DNA from: Pseudomonadota bacterium
GTDB taxonomy: Bacteria; Pseudomonadota; Gammaproteobacteria; Burkholderiales; Burkholderiaceae_F
Reading direction: 5' to 3'
Length of the DNA stretch: 64,000 nucleotides
Assembly: GCA_029778535.1 (NCBI GenBank)
Contig: JAKOQB010000143.1
Span: forward strand, 62,001 to 126,000
Shown here: positions 25,195-35,900 of the stretch, piece after piece
How positions within the stretch are numbered: the stretch's first letter is position 1
How the letters are laid out: every line of letters starts with the position of its first letter
Program-made: the position numbers and the translations under genes
The notes under the pieces: model-generated
Database searches by the model: none
Told to the model about the DNA's origin: nothing
What the model saw: only the letters and a program-made list of their open reading frames with translations

Positions 25195-25410
25195 ATGACC
25201 CTACGCACTCATTCCGATCCGATCGCAAAAGAGTTCACATCTATCACCGGTGACTGCACGGCGACGGCCGTGCACGCCGATTCGCCGAGCGGCCTTGAGG
25301 ACGGTCTGATGCCCCTCGAAGCGGCAGCCAAGACAATCCTCGTCAAAGCCAACGGTCTGCCGGCCTACTGGAAGGCAACCGGATTGGGACCGCGTGGGAA
25401 GAACTGCTGA
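25195..25410 (+). CDS. Small unknown protein, possibly frameshifted at its end
   Basis: 71 codons starting at ATG 25195, which has a strong AGAGGAG site 5 bases upstream. The sequence (MTLRTHSDPIAKEFTSITGD, later LEAAAKTILVKANGLPAYWK) matches nothing I know. After GLGP the frame ends, but the next frame reads WEELLNTDDRAVVPSPGQ in coding-like style, so the original protein may have been longer and lost its end by a frameshift near 25393. Confidence 0.45.
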   Translation: MTLRTHSDPIAKEFTSITGDCTATAVHADSPSGLEDGLMPLEAAAKTILVKANGLPAYWKATGLGPRGKNC

Positions 25411-25471
25411 ACACCGACGACCGGGCGGTCGTCCCGAGCCCCGGTCAGCGCGCCTTCCGGCCGCGCGCCGC

Positions 25472-26668
25472 ATGCCGCTGTCGCTCACCGACCTTCGCGG
25501 GCTGACGCGTCTGGGGTTCGATGCCACCGTCGGCGTGACCGATCTGGTGGAGCAGATGCACTGCACGATCGGCGACGTTGCCGCTCCGCTGGGCCGGCCG
25601 CGCTCGAAGCGGACTCGCGGCATCACCGGGTTCGTGTACCGGACGATCCGCGGCACCACCCGCCTCGTCTCGCGCAGCGTCGACGCATCGTTGCGCCTGC
25701 TGGAGCCGCCGGCGAAAGAAGCTTCCGTCTCGCCCATGCGCGAGGCGGCGCTCGCGGCGATCAATGGCGTGTGGGGCGACCATCTCGATGCGAGCGGCAA
25801 CCCGCTCGCGATTCCGATGTCGTTGCGCGTGGAAGGCAGGCGCATCGACCTCACGGCCGATGGCCTGAAGGCCGCCCTGCCCGCCGTCACCGGACGCATC
25901 GCCGTGCTGGTGCACGGCCTGGGCATGAACGACCTGCAGTGGCAACGCGACGGGCATCACCACGGCGCGATGCTCGCGCGTGAGCTGGGCTACACAGCGC
26001 TCGTACTTCACTACAACAGCGGTCTGCACATTTCCGACAACGGCGAACGCTTCGCTGCCTTGCTCGAAGCCTTGATCGCGCTCTGGCCCCGGCCGGTCGA
26101 AGAGCTGGTGCTCGTCGGCCACAGCATGGGCGCCCTGGTGGCACGCAGTGCCTGCCATGTGGCCGAGACCCGATCGCTGGCGTGGCGCAGACGCCTCACG
26201 AAGCTTGTCAGCCTGAGTGCGCCTCACCACGGCGCGGTGCTCGAACGCGGCGGCCATCTGCTCGACACGGTCCTTGAACTGAGCCCCTACGTGGCGCCCT
26301 TCACTCGCCTGGGCAACGCACGCAGCGCCGGCATCACCGACCTGCGCTACGGCAACGTCCGGCGCAGCGACTGGCATGGCCGGCATCCGCACGACCAGGC
26401 GCACGACGATCGCACGCCGACGCCGCTGCCGGCCGGCGTGCGGGTCTATCTGCTCGCCGCCACGACGGCGGAACATCCGCGCGGATTGCGGCACACGATC
26501 ATCGGAGATGGCCTCGTCACGCTCGCCAGCGCCTGGGGCGAGCATCGCGACCCGGCGTTCGCGCTCAACGTGCCGCCATCGCACAAGGGCCTGATCACGC
26601 GGGCCGGCCACTGGGATCTGCTGAACCGCCGCGAAGCCGCCGACGCGTTGCGGCGCTGGCTCGCCTGA
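25472..26668 (+). CDS. Alpha/beta hydrolase (esterase/lipase-like)
   Basis: 398 residues. The hydrolase core lies in the second half: AVLVHGLGMNDLQW oxyanion loop and GHSMGALVARS nucleophile elbow (Ser about residue 226), followed by LSAPHHGAVLERGGH as in PGAP1/triacylglycerol-lipase-like enzymes, and a His near ITRAGHWDLLNR. The N-terminal 130 residues (TRLGFDATVGVTDLVEQMHC) look helical and resemble the N-terminal region of membrane- or PHA-associated esterases, but no signal peptide is seen. ATG 25472 has no clear ribosome site; a GTG at 25394 is an alternative. Confidence 0.82.
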   Translation: MPLSLTDLRGLTRLGFDATVGVTDLVEQMHCTIGDVAAPLGRPRSKRTRGITGFVYRTIRGTTRLVSRSVDASLRLLEPPAKEASVSPMREAALAAINGVWGDHLDASGNPLAIPMSLRVEGRRIDLTADGLKAALPAVTGRIAVLVHGLGMNDLQWQRDGHHHGAMLARELGYTALVLHYNSGLHISDNGERFAALLEALIALWPRPVEELVLVGHSMGALVARSACHVAETRSLAWRRRLTKLVSLSAPHHGAVLERGGHLLDTVLELSPYVAPFTRLGNARSAGITDLRYGNVRRSDWHGRHPHDQAHDDRTPTPLPAGVRVYLLAATTAEHPRGLRHTIIGDGLVTLASAWGEHRDPAFALNVPPSHKGLITRAGHWDLLNRREAADALRRWLA

Positions 26669-26726
26669 ATCGTATCGGGCGGCGGGACCGGTCGGTTAGG
26701 GTCCCTTCACATCCGTCGCCACGAGG

Positions 26727-26936
26727 TCAGACGACGAAGACCTCACGGTATCCGTTGGTGCGCGACAAATTCGTGACGTCGTTTCCGCTTCGTCCCCACA
26801 GCTCCAGCGGATTGCCGACCGTGCTGCGCAGGTGCCTGCGCGCCATGGCGGCCGTGACACGATCGTCGAACGACACGCTCTGCGCATACCGCTGGCCTGC
26901 GAGCCGATACAACCAGATCCGTCGACGCACGATCAT
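26727..26936 (-). CDS. Small unknown protein (second of a coupled pair)
   Basis: 69 residues (MIVRRRIWLYRLAGQRYAQS and on to NLSRTNGYREVFVV), basic, soluble-looking. The ATG (26934-26936) overlaps the stop of the preceding small gene as TGATG, which supports translation of both. No family recognised. Confidence 0.5.
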   Translation of the reverse strand: MIVRRRIWLYRLAGQRYAQSVSFDDRVTAAMARRHLRSTVGNPLELWGRSGNDVTNLSRTNGYREVFVV

Positions 26937-27205
26937 CACGACTCCGCGGACACCTCTTCCGCGCTCTGCGCCAGCTGTTTGCGACGCTTGGCGCCGTTGC
27001 GGCCGGTCAAGAGCGAAGTGATCCGTTGATCAAATGCCGCCGCAGTGTTTTCCGGCAGCCGGCCGATCGATCGCTGGCGATCGAGATTCTCGAGCAGACT
27101 GAGCAACTGGTCCTGGCTGAGCGCCTGCAGCTTCTCGTCGGTCCAGTCGAGAAGCATCGGCGCATGGAAGATCGGTTTTGCTGCAATTGTTGACTTGCGC
27201 ACCAT
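26936..27205 (-). CDS. Small unknown helical protein (first of a coupled pair)
   Basis: 89 residues. The middle (WTDEKLQALSQDQLLSLLEN and LDRQRSIGRLPENTAAAFDQ) is amphipathic helical, followed by a basic patch (RNGAKRRKQL). GAAAGG lies upstream of ATG 27205. Ends in a TGATG overlap with the next small gene. No function can be given; helix content and basic patch would suit an RNA- or protein-binding role. Confidence 0.55.
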   Translation of the reverse strand: MVRKSTIAAKPIFHAPMLLDWTDEKLQALSQDQLLSLLENLDRQRSIGRLPENTAAAFDQRITSLLTGRNGAKRRKQLAQSAEEVSAES

Positions 27206-27587
27206 CGACGGCCCTTTCGTTCAGAGGTTTCAGTTCAATACGGGCGCCCGAAGTGCCCACACGCGCTCCTTGCGGTGCATCCGTGCCCTGTCCTTTGTCC
27301 AGCGCCGGGGCGCTCCGAAGTCCGCAACGATGTTCCGGGCCACCTGTGCCGCGGCCCCGATGTCGATGCGCGTCGCACCTGTCGCACCGGCGCAGTATGG
27401 ACCCTTATCGGACCCTTATGGCACGAGCAGACGAAATCGCATCGACACGGACGACGTCGCGACTCGAATGCGGTAGCGGGCAATTCAGCCGCCGGCCGCA
27501 GGAAACAGATCGAACGACACCTGTTACAAATGCAGTTAGCGCAGCCTCGCCTGCGCTGAAGGTCGATCCACCCTCAAGGAGAGCGAA
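27206..27587. promoter_or_regulatory. Upstream region of phaB with short direct repeats
   Basis: 382 bases between the small-gene pair and phaB, divergent on both sides. It holds GTCGCACC twice (near 27372-27388) and GGACCCTTAT twice with an 11-base period (27399-27408, 27410-27419). Such one-helical-turn repeats suit an activator site. No gene is seen. Confidence 0.4.
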
Positions 27588-28334
27588 ATGACGCAGAAGC
27601 GCGTAGTTCTGGTGACCGGTGGCATGGGCGGTCTGGGCGAGACGATCTCGATCAAGATGGCCGACGCCGGCTACAAGGTAGCCGTCACCTATTCGCCCGG
27701 CAATACCCGACGCGATCAGTGGCTGGCCGAGATGAAAGCGCGCGGCTATGAGTTCACCGCCGTCGAATGCGACGTCGCCAACGTCGACTCCTGCGCCAAA
27801 GCGGCCGCCGAAGTGCAGGCCCGGCTCGGGCCGATCGACGTGCTGGTCAACAACGCCGGCATCACGCGCGACATGACGTTCAAGAAGATGACCAAGGTCG
27901 ACTGGGACGCGGTGCTCGACACCAACCTCGACAGCGTCTTCAACATGTGCAAGCCGATCGTCGACGGCATGGTCGAGCGCGGCTGGGGCCGCGTGATCAA
28001 CGTGTCTTCGGTCAACGGTTCGAAGGGCGCGTTCGGGCAGACCAACTACGCGGCGGCCAAGGCCGGCATGCACGGATTCACCAAGTCGCTCGCGCTCGAA
28101 GTCGCGCGCAAGGGCGTCACCGTCAACACGATCTCGCCCGGCTACATCGGCACCAAGATGGTCACCGCGATCCCCAAGGACATTCTCGACACGAAGATCC
28201 TGCCGCAGATCCCTGTCGGCCGCCTCGGCAAGCCCGAGGAGGTGGCGGGGCTGATCATCTACCTCGCGTCCGAGGAAGCTGCGTTCGTGACCGGCGCCAA
28301 CATCGCCATCAACGGCGGACAGCATATGCAGTGA
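27588..28334 (+). CDS. phaB: Acetoacetyl-CoA reductase
   Basis: 248-residue short-chain dehydrogenase. It reduces acetoacetyl-CoA with NADPH to (R)-3-hydroxybutyryl-CoA, the precursor of polyhydroxybutyrate. TGGMGGLG nucleotide loop, NNAG, catalytic Ser (NVSSVNGSKG), Tyr and Lys (TNYAAAKAG) are all present, and the FGQTNYAAAKAGMHGFTK and INGGQHMQ end match PhaB rather than FabG. GGAGAG precedes ATG 27588. No phaA or phaC adjoins it here. Confidence 0.95.
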   Translation: MTQKRVVLVTGGMGGLGETISIKMADAGYKVAVTYSPGNTRRDQWLAEMKARGYEFTAVECDVANVDSCAKAAAEVQARLGPIDVLVNNAGITRDMTFKKMTKVDWDAVLDTNLDSVFNMCKPIVDGMVERGWGRVINVSSVNGSKGAFGQTNYAAAKAGMHGFTKSLALEVARKGVTVNTISPGYIGTKMVTAIPKDILDTKILPQIPVGRLGKPEEVAGLIIYLASEEAAFVTGANIAINGGQHMQ

Positions 28335-28370
28335 TGCGCGACCCGCTCCCGCGTGGTCAGGGGCGTCCCG

Positions 28371-30956
28371 TCAGTGCACGGTGCGCTCAAAGGTGAACTT
28401 CCCCTCGCGGAAATCGACCGGCACCACGTCCTTCGGCCCGACCTTGCCTTCGAGCACCAGCTTGGCGATCGGGTTCTCGATCTGCTGCTGGATCGCGCGC
28501 TTCAGCGGCCGCGCGCCGTAGACCGGATCGAAGCCGACCTTGGCGATCTCCTTCAGCGCGGCGTCGGACACCTCCAGCTTCATCTCCTGCGCGGCGAGCC
28601 GCTGCTCCAGGCGCTTCAACTGGATCTTCGCGATCGACGCGATGTGCTTCTGGTCGAGTGCGTGGAACACCACGATCTCGTCAATGCGGTTGACGAACTC
28701 GGGGCGGAAACTCCTGCGCACCTCGCCCATCACCGCTTCCTTGATCAGGTCGTAGTCCTGCCCGGCCATGCGCTGGATCTCGTGCGAGCCGAGGTTGGAG
28801 GTCATCACCAGCACGGTGTTCTTGAAGTCGACCGTGCGGCCCTGGCCGTCGGTCATGCGACCATCGTCGAGAACCTGCAGCAGGACATTGAATACGTCCG
28901 GGTGCGCTTTCTCCACCTCGTCGAGCAGGATCACGCTGTAGGGCCTGCGCCGCACCTGCTCGGTGAGCTGGCCGCCTTCTTCATAGCCGACATAGCCCGG
29001 GGGAGCGCCGATCAGCCGCGCGACCGAGTGCTTCTCCATGTACTCGCTCATGTCGACGCGCACCAGATGCTCTTCGCTGTCGAAAAGGAATTCCGCCAGC
29101 GCCTTGCACAGTTCGGTCTTGCCCACACCCGTGGGGCCGAGAAAGAGGAACGAGCCGAGCGGCCGGTTGGGGTCCGCCAGCCCCGCGCGCGAGCGGCGGA
29201 TCGCCTCGGACACCAGCCGCACCGCCTCGTCCTGGCCCACCACGCGGCTGTGCAGCCGCTCTTCCATCCTGAGCAGCTTCTCGCGCTCGCCCTGCATCAG
29301 CTTGCTGACCGGGATGCCGGTCGCGCGTGAGACGACCTCGGCGATCTCTTCGGCGCCGACTTCCTTGCGCAGCAGCTTGAATTCCTTCTTGCCCTTGCCG
29401 CCTGTTTCCGCGGACTTCAATTGCGCTTCAAGCTTGGGTAACTGCTCGTACTGGATCCTGGCCAGCTCCTCGAATTTGCCCTTGCGCTGCAGTTCCGCCA
29501 TTTGCGCCTTGAGCTTGTCGATCTCGGCCTTGATGTGCGCGCTGCCCTGCACCGCGGCCTTCTCCGCGCGCAGCAGTTCCTCGTAATCGGCGTATTCGCG
29601 CTCCAGCTTCCTGATCTCTTCCTCGATCAGGCCGAGCCGCTTGCGCGAAGCCTCGTCGGTTTCCTTTTTTACCGCCTCGCGTTCGATCTTGAGTTGAATC
29701 AGCCGCCGGTCGAGCTTGTCCATCACCTCCGGCTTGGAGTCGATCTCCATCTTGATGCGGGCCGCGGCCTCGTCGATGAGATCAATGGCCTTGTCGGGCA
29801 GAAAGCGGTCGGTGATGTAGCGATGGCTGAGTTCCGCCGCGGCGACGATCGCCGGGTCGGTGATTTCCACGCCGTGGTGCAGCTCGTATCTTTCCTGCAG
29901 GCCGCGCAGGATCGCGATCGTGCTTTCCACGCTCGGCTCGTCGACCAGCACTTTCTGGAAGCGGCGCTCGAGCGCGGCGTCCTTCTCGATGTACTTGCGA
30001 TACTCGTCGAGCGTGGTCGCGCCGATGCAGTGCAGTTCTCCGCGCGCGAGCGCGGGCTTGAGCATGTTGCCGGCGTCGATCGCACCTTCGGCCTTGCCGG
30101 CGCCGACCATCGTATGCAGCTCGTCGATGAAGACGATGATCCTGCCCTCCTCGGCAGCGATCTCCTTCAGCACCGCCTTGAGCCGCTCTTCGAACTCGCC
30201 GCGATACTTCGCGCCTGCCAGCAGCCCCGCCATGTCGAGCGTCAGCACGCGCTTGCCCTTGAGCGTCTCCGGCACTTCGTCGTTGACGATGCGCTGCGCG
30301 AGCCCCTCGACGATCGCGGTCTTGCCCACGCCCGGCTCGCCGATCAGCACCGGGTTGTTCTTGGTGCGCCGTTGCAGGATCTGGATCGTGCGGCGGATCT
30401 CGTCGTCGCGTCCGATCACCGGGTCGAGCTTGCCCTGCCGCGCGCGTTCGGTGAGGTCGATCGTGTATTTTTTCAGCGCCTCGCGCTGGCTCTCGGCTTC
30501 GGCGCTGCCGACGTTGGCGCCGCCGCGCACCGCGTCGATCGCAGCTTCCAGCGCCTTGCGGGTCAGTCCGTGGTCGCGCGCGGTGCGCCCGGCGAGCCCT
30601 TTGTCGTCGGCGAGCGCGAGCAGGAACATCTCGCTCGCGATGTAGGCATCGCCGCGCTTCTGCGCCTCCTTGTCGGCCTGGTTCAGCACTCCGACCAGCT
30701 CGCGCCCGACCTGCACTTGGTTGTCCGTGCCGCTGACCTGCGGCAGGCCCTGCAGCGCGTTATCGACCGCCGTGGTCATCGGCCCCACGTTGGCACCTGC
30801 GCGCTGCAGCAGCGAGCGCGCCGAGCCGTCGCTCTGGCGCAGCATCGCGGCCAGCACGTGGATCGGCTCGATGTACTGGTGGTCGTTGCCGACCGCGATC
30901 GACTGCGCGTCGGCCAGTGCCTCTTGAAACTTGGTGGTCAGCTTGTCCTGTCGCAT
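28371..30956 (-). CDS. clpB: ClpB disaggregase
   Basis: 861 residues, standard length. Hexameric AAA+ chaperone that with DnaK rescues aggregated proteins. In order: Clp N-domain (1-145), first AAA domain with Walker A GEPGVGKT (about 204) and Walker B IVFIDEL, the coiled-coil middle domain (about 405-525, rich in [21 protein letters not shown] heptads), second AAA domain with GPTGVGKT (about 605) and [14 protein letters not shown], then the C-terminal domain ending [20 protein letters not shown] at 30954-30956 is the start. Preceded by a sigma-32-like promoter. Convergent with phaB. Confidence 0.98.
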   Translation of the reverse strand: MRQDKLTTKFQEALADAQSIAVGNDHQYIEPIHVLAAMLRQSDGSARSLLQRAGANVGPMTTAVDNALQGLPQVSGTDNQVQVGRELVGVLNQADKEAQKRGDAYIASEMFLLALADDKGLAGRTARDHGLTRKALEAAIDAVRGGANVGSAEAESQREALKKYTIDLTERARQGKLDPVIGRDDEIRRTIQILQRRTKNNPVLIGEPGVGKTAIVEGLAQRIVNDEVPETLKGKRVLTLDMAGLLAGAKYRGEFEERLKAVLKEIAAEEGRIIVFIDELHTMVGAGKAEGAIDAGNMLKPALARGELHCIGATTLDEYRKYIEKDAALERRFQKVLVDEPSVESTIAILRGLQERYELHHGVEITDPAIVAAAELSHRYITDRFLPDKAIDLIDEAAARIKMEIDSKPEVMDKLDRRLIQLKIEREAVKKETDEASRKRLGLIEEEIRKLEREYADYEELLRAEKAAVQGSAHIKAEIDKLKAQMAELQRKGKFEELARIQYEQLPKLEAQLKSAETGGKGKKEFKLLRKEVGAEEIAEVVSRATGIPVSKLMQGEREKLLRMEERLHSRVVGQDEAVRLVSEAIRRSRAGLADPNRPLGSFLFLGPTGVGKTELCKALAEFLFDSEEHLVRVDMSEYMEKHSVARLIGAPPGYVGYEEGGQLTEQVRRRPYSVILLDEVEKAHPDVFNVLLQVLDDGRMTDGQGRTVDFKNTVLVMTSNLGSHEIQRMAGQDYDLIKEAVMGEVRRSFRPEFVNRIDEIVVFHALDQKHIASIAKIQLKRLEQRLAAQEMKLEVSDAALKEIAKVGFDPVYGARPLKRAIQQQIENPIAKLVLEGKVGPKDVVPVDFREGKFTFERTVH

Positions 30957-30990
30957 TCCTCGCCCCGAAAACGATGATTTCACTGCCGAC

Positions 30991-31015
30991 GTGGGGCCGG
31001 CCGCGCGGTTTTCAA
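30991..31015 (-). promoter_or_regulatory. Sigma-32-type heat-shock promoter of clpB
   Basis: On the minus strand TTGAAA (31010-31015), 13 bases, CCCCAC (30991-30996): close to the heat-shock consensus TTGAAA-N13/14-CCCCAT. It lies 35 bases before the clpB ATG. Confidence 0.75.
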
Positions 31016-31059
31016 CCGGCCGATAGAATCGGGCAGCCGCTTGACCACGGCACCGCGCC

Positions 31060-31131
31060 CGTCGCCCCGGCGCAGGCCGGGGCCCAAGTTTCAGCGCTTG
31101 CAATCGGGCCCCGACCTGCACTGGGGCGACG
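31060..31131. repeat. REP-like 72-bp inverted repeat, copy 3
   Basis: Arms 31060-31085 and 31106-31131 are inverted repeats with 23 of 26 positions matching (CGTCGCCCC...GGGGCCC). The left arm has its own CCCCGGC-GCAG-GCCGGGG hairpin. Sits between the clpB promoter and tamA. Length matches the two other palindromic elements, sequence is a different subtype. Confidence 0.7.
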
Positions 31132-31154
31132 CGACCACGATAGCGACTCCCACC

Positions 31155-32918
31155 TTGCGCCTGCGCGCCCTCACCCTGCTGCTGCTCCTGCTGCTTACCT
31201 TCACCGCCGCGGGCGCGGAGCGACCGCTGGCGCGTTTGGCGGTGAAGGAAAAGGCGCCTGCGGAGGTGACGGCACTGCTCGACCGGACGCTGCAGTCGGC
31301 CGCTACCGAAGCCGGGCCGATCGATCGCGAGGAAGAAGAGCGCCTGCTGCGCCTGCTGCGCGCGGACACGATTGAAGTGCTTGCGACCGAGGGGTACTTC
31401 TCTCCCACGATGACGATCGTTCCGGACAACGACGGCCCCAGCCGCTATGTCGTCGACCTGGCGCTCGGTCCGCGCACGAAGGTCAGCCAGGTCGACATCA
31501 CCTTCACCGGCGCGATCGCCGATCAGCCGGCACGCCAGCGCGAACTGCGCGCCGCGTGGGAACTCCACGTCGGCGAGCCGTTTCGCAATTCACAATGGTC
31601 GAACGCCAAGACGCGACTGCTGAACCGCGTGCGCAGCCGGGACTACGCCACCGCGCGGATCGCCGATTCATCGGCCGACGTCGACGTCGAGGCGGCCACT
31701 GCCAAGCTGCGCGTCGCGATCGACTCCGGGCCCGCGTACACGATCGGTGAACTCCAGGTCAAAGGGCTGTCGCGCTTCGATCGGGGGCTCGTGCAGCGGT
31801 ACAGCCCCTTCAAGGTCGGCGATCCCTACGATGCCGACAAACTGCTCGCGTTTCAGAGCGCACTGCAGCGGTCGCCGTATTTCAGCACCGTCGTGGTCGA
31901 TGCCGATCCGGAGCAGGCGATCGACCATCAGTTGCCGATCGTGGTGGACTTGAAGGAAGCGAAGACCAAGCGGGTGTCGGTCGGAGTCGGCTATTCGACC
32001 GACGCGGGCTTCCGCGGCGAGATGTCGTACCGGCAGACGCTGCTGTTCGGCTTCCCTTACACCCTGCACTCCGGCATCGGCCTGGACAAGACGCGCGGCG
32101 TGGCCTATGCGGACATCCTGCTGCCGCCGAAACCGGATGGCGAGCAGGACAGCCTCGGCGCACTGTACGAGCGCACCAACATCCAGGGCGTACGGACGCG
32201 TCGCTGGGCCGTGGGCGCGCAGCGCGCCAATTCACGCACGGCGGATCGAGTGACATACGACACCACGCTCGCGGTCAACTTTCAGCGCGAGACAACCACG
32301 GTCGCGAGCGACCCGACCGCCGACACCGCCAACGACGTCGTCTCCGGCACGTTTTCATGGACGCGCCGCGACGTCGACAGCATCACCAACCCGACCCGCG
32401 GCACGCTGTTGACGCTGTCGGGCACGGTCGGCCTGCGCCGCAGCGGTCTGACTGAACTCCTGAATCAGACGTTTGAGCGCGGCTACGGTCGCCTTGTCTA
32501 CTACTGGCCGCTGTCGCCGCGCGACCAGGTGATCCTGCGCGCGGAGGCCGGGCACGTGGTGGTGGACGATCCACGCATCGTGCCGAACGAATTCCTGTTC
32601 CGCACCGGCGGCGTGGGCACCGTGCGCGGCTACGCGTATCAGAGTCTCGGAACCCGCGTGGGCACCGCGACGACGGGCAGCACGTCGCTGCTGGTCGGCT
32701 CGGCCGAGTACCTGCGCTGGCTGACGCAGGAATGGGGCGCGGCGATCTTCTTCGACGCCGGCAACGCCAGTGACGATTGGCGCCACATGAGCCTGGCACG
32801 CGGGTACGGCGTCGGCGCGCGCTGGCGCACGATCGCCGGTCCGCTGGCGCTCGATCTTGCCTATGGCGAGCAGGCACGCGCGCTGCGGCTGCACTTTTCG
32901 ATCGCGATCGCTTTCTGA
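31155..32918 (+). CDS. tamA: TamA, outer-membrane Omp85 component of the TAM complex
   Basis: 587 residues from TTG 31155. A signal peptide ([20 protein letters not shown]) leads into POTRA repeats ([20 protein letters not shown] is typical) and an Omp85 beta barrel with the lid-loop motif VRGYAY ([17 protein letters not shown]) and a terminal Phe (SIAIAF). With TamB it helps insert or transport proteins and lipids at the outer membrane. The frame is open to a TTG at 31041, but that would translate the palindromic repeat at 31060-31131 ahead of the signal peptide, so the later start is preferred although it has no clear ribosome site. tamB follows after 2 bases. Confidence 0.9.
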   Translation: MRLRALTLLLLLLLTFTAAGAERPLARLAVKEKAPAEVTALLDRTLQSAATEAGPIDREEEERLLRLLRADTIEVLATEGYFSPTMTIVPDNDGPSRYVVDLALGPRTKVSQVDITFTGAIADQPARQRELRAAWELHVGEPFRNSQWSNAKTRLLNRVRSRDYATARIADSSADVDVEAATAKLRVAIDSGPAYTIGELQVKGLSRFDRGLVQRYSPFKVGDPYDADKLLAFQSALQRSPYFSTVVVDADPEQAIDHQLPIVVDLKEAKTKRVSVGVGYSTDAGFRGEMSYRQTLLFGFPYTLHSGIGLDKTRGVAYADILLPPKPDGEQDSLGALYERTNIQGVRTRRWAVGAQRANSRTADRVTYDTTLAVNFQRETTTVASDPTADTANDVVSGTFSWTRRDVDSITNPTRGTLLTLSGTVGLRRSGLTELLNQTFERGYGRLVYYWPLSPRDQVILRAEAGHVVVDDPRIVPNEFLFRTGGVGTVRGYAYQSLGTRVGTATTGSTSLLVGSAEYLRWLTQEWGAAIFFDAGNASDDWRHMSLARGYGVGARWRTIAGPLALDLAYGEQARALRLHFSIAIAF

Positions 32919-32920
32919 GA

Positions 32921-35900
32921 ATGGCTGCGCCTGCGTCCTCGCCTCCGCCTGCCGCGCCGCCGCCGCGTCATCGGCGGCTGTTGCACTGGACGCTCGGCTC
33001 GCTGCTGGCCGTCATCGCGATCGTCATCGTCGCGGGCGTCGCGACCGCCGGCTGGCTGGTGGGCACGACGGCCGGCTTGAACGCGCTGATCGCGCTTGCC
33101 AATCGATTCGCGCCGGTGCAGATCGAGGCGATCGGGACCACGGGTGCGCTGACGCGCGCGTTCGGTTTCGCCACGCTGCGGGTCAAGTTCCAGGGCGGCA
33201 GCGTCGAGGCGACCGCCGTGAGCGCCCTGCTGCGCGACTGGAACTGGCGCCCGTTGCGGTTCGACTTCGAGCATCTGCAGTCGGCGCGGCTGCGAATCGA
33301 CATCACGCCGAAGAAGGAGCCGACCCCGCCCGTGGAGGCGATCGGCTTGCCACTGGAGCTGTCGGCGAATCAACTGGCCATCGATGAGCTCACGCTGGCG
33401 CTGGGCAAGGCGCCGTTGACGCTGTCGGCGCTGCGCGCGCGCGCGGCTGCCGGCCCATGGGGCTATCGCGTCGAACAGGGCCAGGTTGCCCACGGCGAGC
33501 AGAGGGCAAGCCTCGCATTCGAGCTCGGCGGCACGCGGCCGTTCGCGCTGCAGGCGGATGGCACCTTCAGCGCGGCGTTGCAGGGCAAGGCGGTCCAGCT
33601 CAGGCTGAAGGCAAAGGGGTCGCTGGTCGACATGACGGTCGATGGCGAGGTCTCGGGCGCGGGCAGCTCCGGTACCTTGTCCGCACGCATCGGCAGCTTC
33701 GATACGCCGCCGGTGAAATCGCTGCAACTGGATATCGCCGGCATCGACCCGCGCACCTGGGCGAAGTCAGCGCCCCACGCGGATCTCACGGTCAAGGCGC
33801 AGTTGTCACCGAACCAGGCGATGAACGAGGTCAGCGGCGAGGTGCACATCACCAATCGCGCGCCGGGAACGATCGATGCCGGGCGTATTCCCGCGCGTGC
33901 CGCGCGCGCACGCGTGGTGGCCAGCGCGAAGGAGCTGAAGTTCGACCGTGTGGCCGGCGAACTGACTCGGGGCACGGCGCAGGGCGAATTCGCCTTGCAG
34001 TTCGGCACTGGTGTCGCGTGGCAGACGCGCGCGCAATTGACGGACGTCGACCCGGCGACGATTCACGGCAAGCTGAAGCCGTTGCGCGTCGACGGGACGG
34101 TGCGCGCACATCAGGCCGCCGGCGTCATCTCCGTGCTGGCGGATCTCGCCAATCGCGGCCGCCCGGCCGCGATGCTGAACGTCGATGCGCAGATCACCCC
34201 GCGCGAAGCGAAGATCGCCACGGCCCGGCTCGCGCTCGGTTCGGGATTCGTGACGGCGAGCGGCACCGTTGGGCTGGCCGAAGAAAAGCGCGTCGAAATC
34301 GCGGGCGAACTGCAGAACTTCGAGCCCGGCATACTGATCAAGGACGTCGATGCGCACGTGACGGGAACGTTCTCGGCCACCGGCTCACTGCTGCCGCAGC
34401 CGAATGGAACGGTGCGCTTCGAACTCGCCGACAGTCGCGCGTGGGGTCGGCCGCTGACGGCACACGGCCGTGTCGACCTCGACGCCATGCAGCGGCTCGA
34501 CATGGATGTCGACGTCGGCGTGCGCTCGGCGCGCCTGAAGGCACGTGGAGGGCTCGGCGCGCCGGATCGCAGACTCGAAGTCGCCATCGATGTGCCTGAT
34601 CTTGCCGAACTGGTGCCGTCCGAAGCCAAGCTGCCGCTGTCGGGCGCTTTGAAGCTGAGCGTTGCGGCGAGCGGAGCGTGGACGGCGCCGGCGGTGCAGG
34701 CGAGCCTGGACGCGAAGGGCCTACGTTACGGCGACCACGCGCTGGAAGCGATGAGCTCGCAGCTCACCTACGGCGGCGGCAACGATGGCACGCTCACGGT
34801 GCAGGCGGACTTCGCGAAGTATTCGATGCGCTCGCAGCCGAATCTGGCGCTGCGCAGCGCGACGCTGGCCGTCGACGGTCGGCTGTCGCGGCACGCGATC
34901 CGCTTCGAAGGTGTCACCGTCGCCGCGGGCAACGCGCGGCTTGCGGCCGAAGGCGGCTGGCGCGATGCAGCCTGGCGCGGGCGAGTCAACGAGGTCGCCG
35001 TCGGCGCGCCGGTGAACGCGCGCCTTTCGCAGCCGGCCGATCTGCTGGTGAGCAGCGAGCGAACCGACTTCGGTCCCGCCCGGTTCGCGCTGCGCGATGT
35101 TCAATTCGACGATGTCCGCTTCAGCGCGAATCCCGCCCGCACGCAATCGAGCGGCCGCTTCAGCGATCTGCGCCCGATGCAGTTCGTGCCTCCGGTCGAC
35201 CCCGCGCTGGCGCCGGTGATCGCACCGACCGTCACGCCGGTGCCGCTGACACTGCGCGGACAGTGGGACCTGCGCTCCGCGACGCAGCTTGACGGCAGCG
35301 TGCTGATCGAACGCACGGATGGCGACCTCTATGCGGGCAACGGCGCCGACTCCGCGCTGGGGCTGATCGACGTGCGCGCCGAAGCCACGATCAAGGCGAG
35401 CGCGTTGACGGCGATCGCGCGCATCGAAAGCCGCAAGCGCGGCGGCATCGGCGCCCAGATGGAAGCATCTTTCGAACGCTCCCCGAGCGGCGGCTGGTGG
35501 CTGGCCCAGAAGCGGCCCTGGCTGATCTTCGGCGCACTGGAACTGCCGACGATGGACTGGATCAACGCGGTCGTGTCCAACCGCGTCCGTGCCAACGTGC
35601 GCCTGGGGGGCAGCATCTCGGGGACGGTACGGATCGAGGGCACGCCCGGCGATCCGAGCGCAAGCGGGCGCCTGACCGGCGACGACCTGCGAGTGGCGTG
35701 GATCGAACAAGGCATGCGGCTGGAGAACGGTCACCTGCGCGCGCACCTGCAGGACGACCTGATCGTCCTCGACGAGCTGAAATTCTCCGGCCGGGCGCGC
35801 GTGCCGCCGGAAGACAAGCGCGCGGCGGCGGCGTTGCATTCCCTCGGCGAGGGCTCCGTCAACGCCACCGGCCAGTTGCGATTGCGCGATTTCAGCGGCG

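Noticed and set aside
31041..31154. Upstream TTG start for tamA
   Set aside because: Would place a translated palindromic repeat before the signal peptide; no ribosome site.
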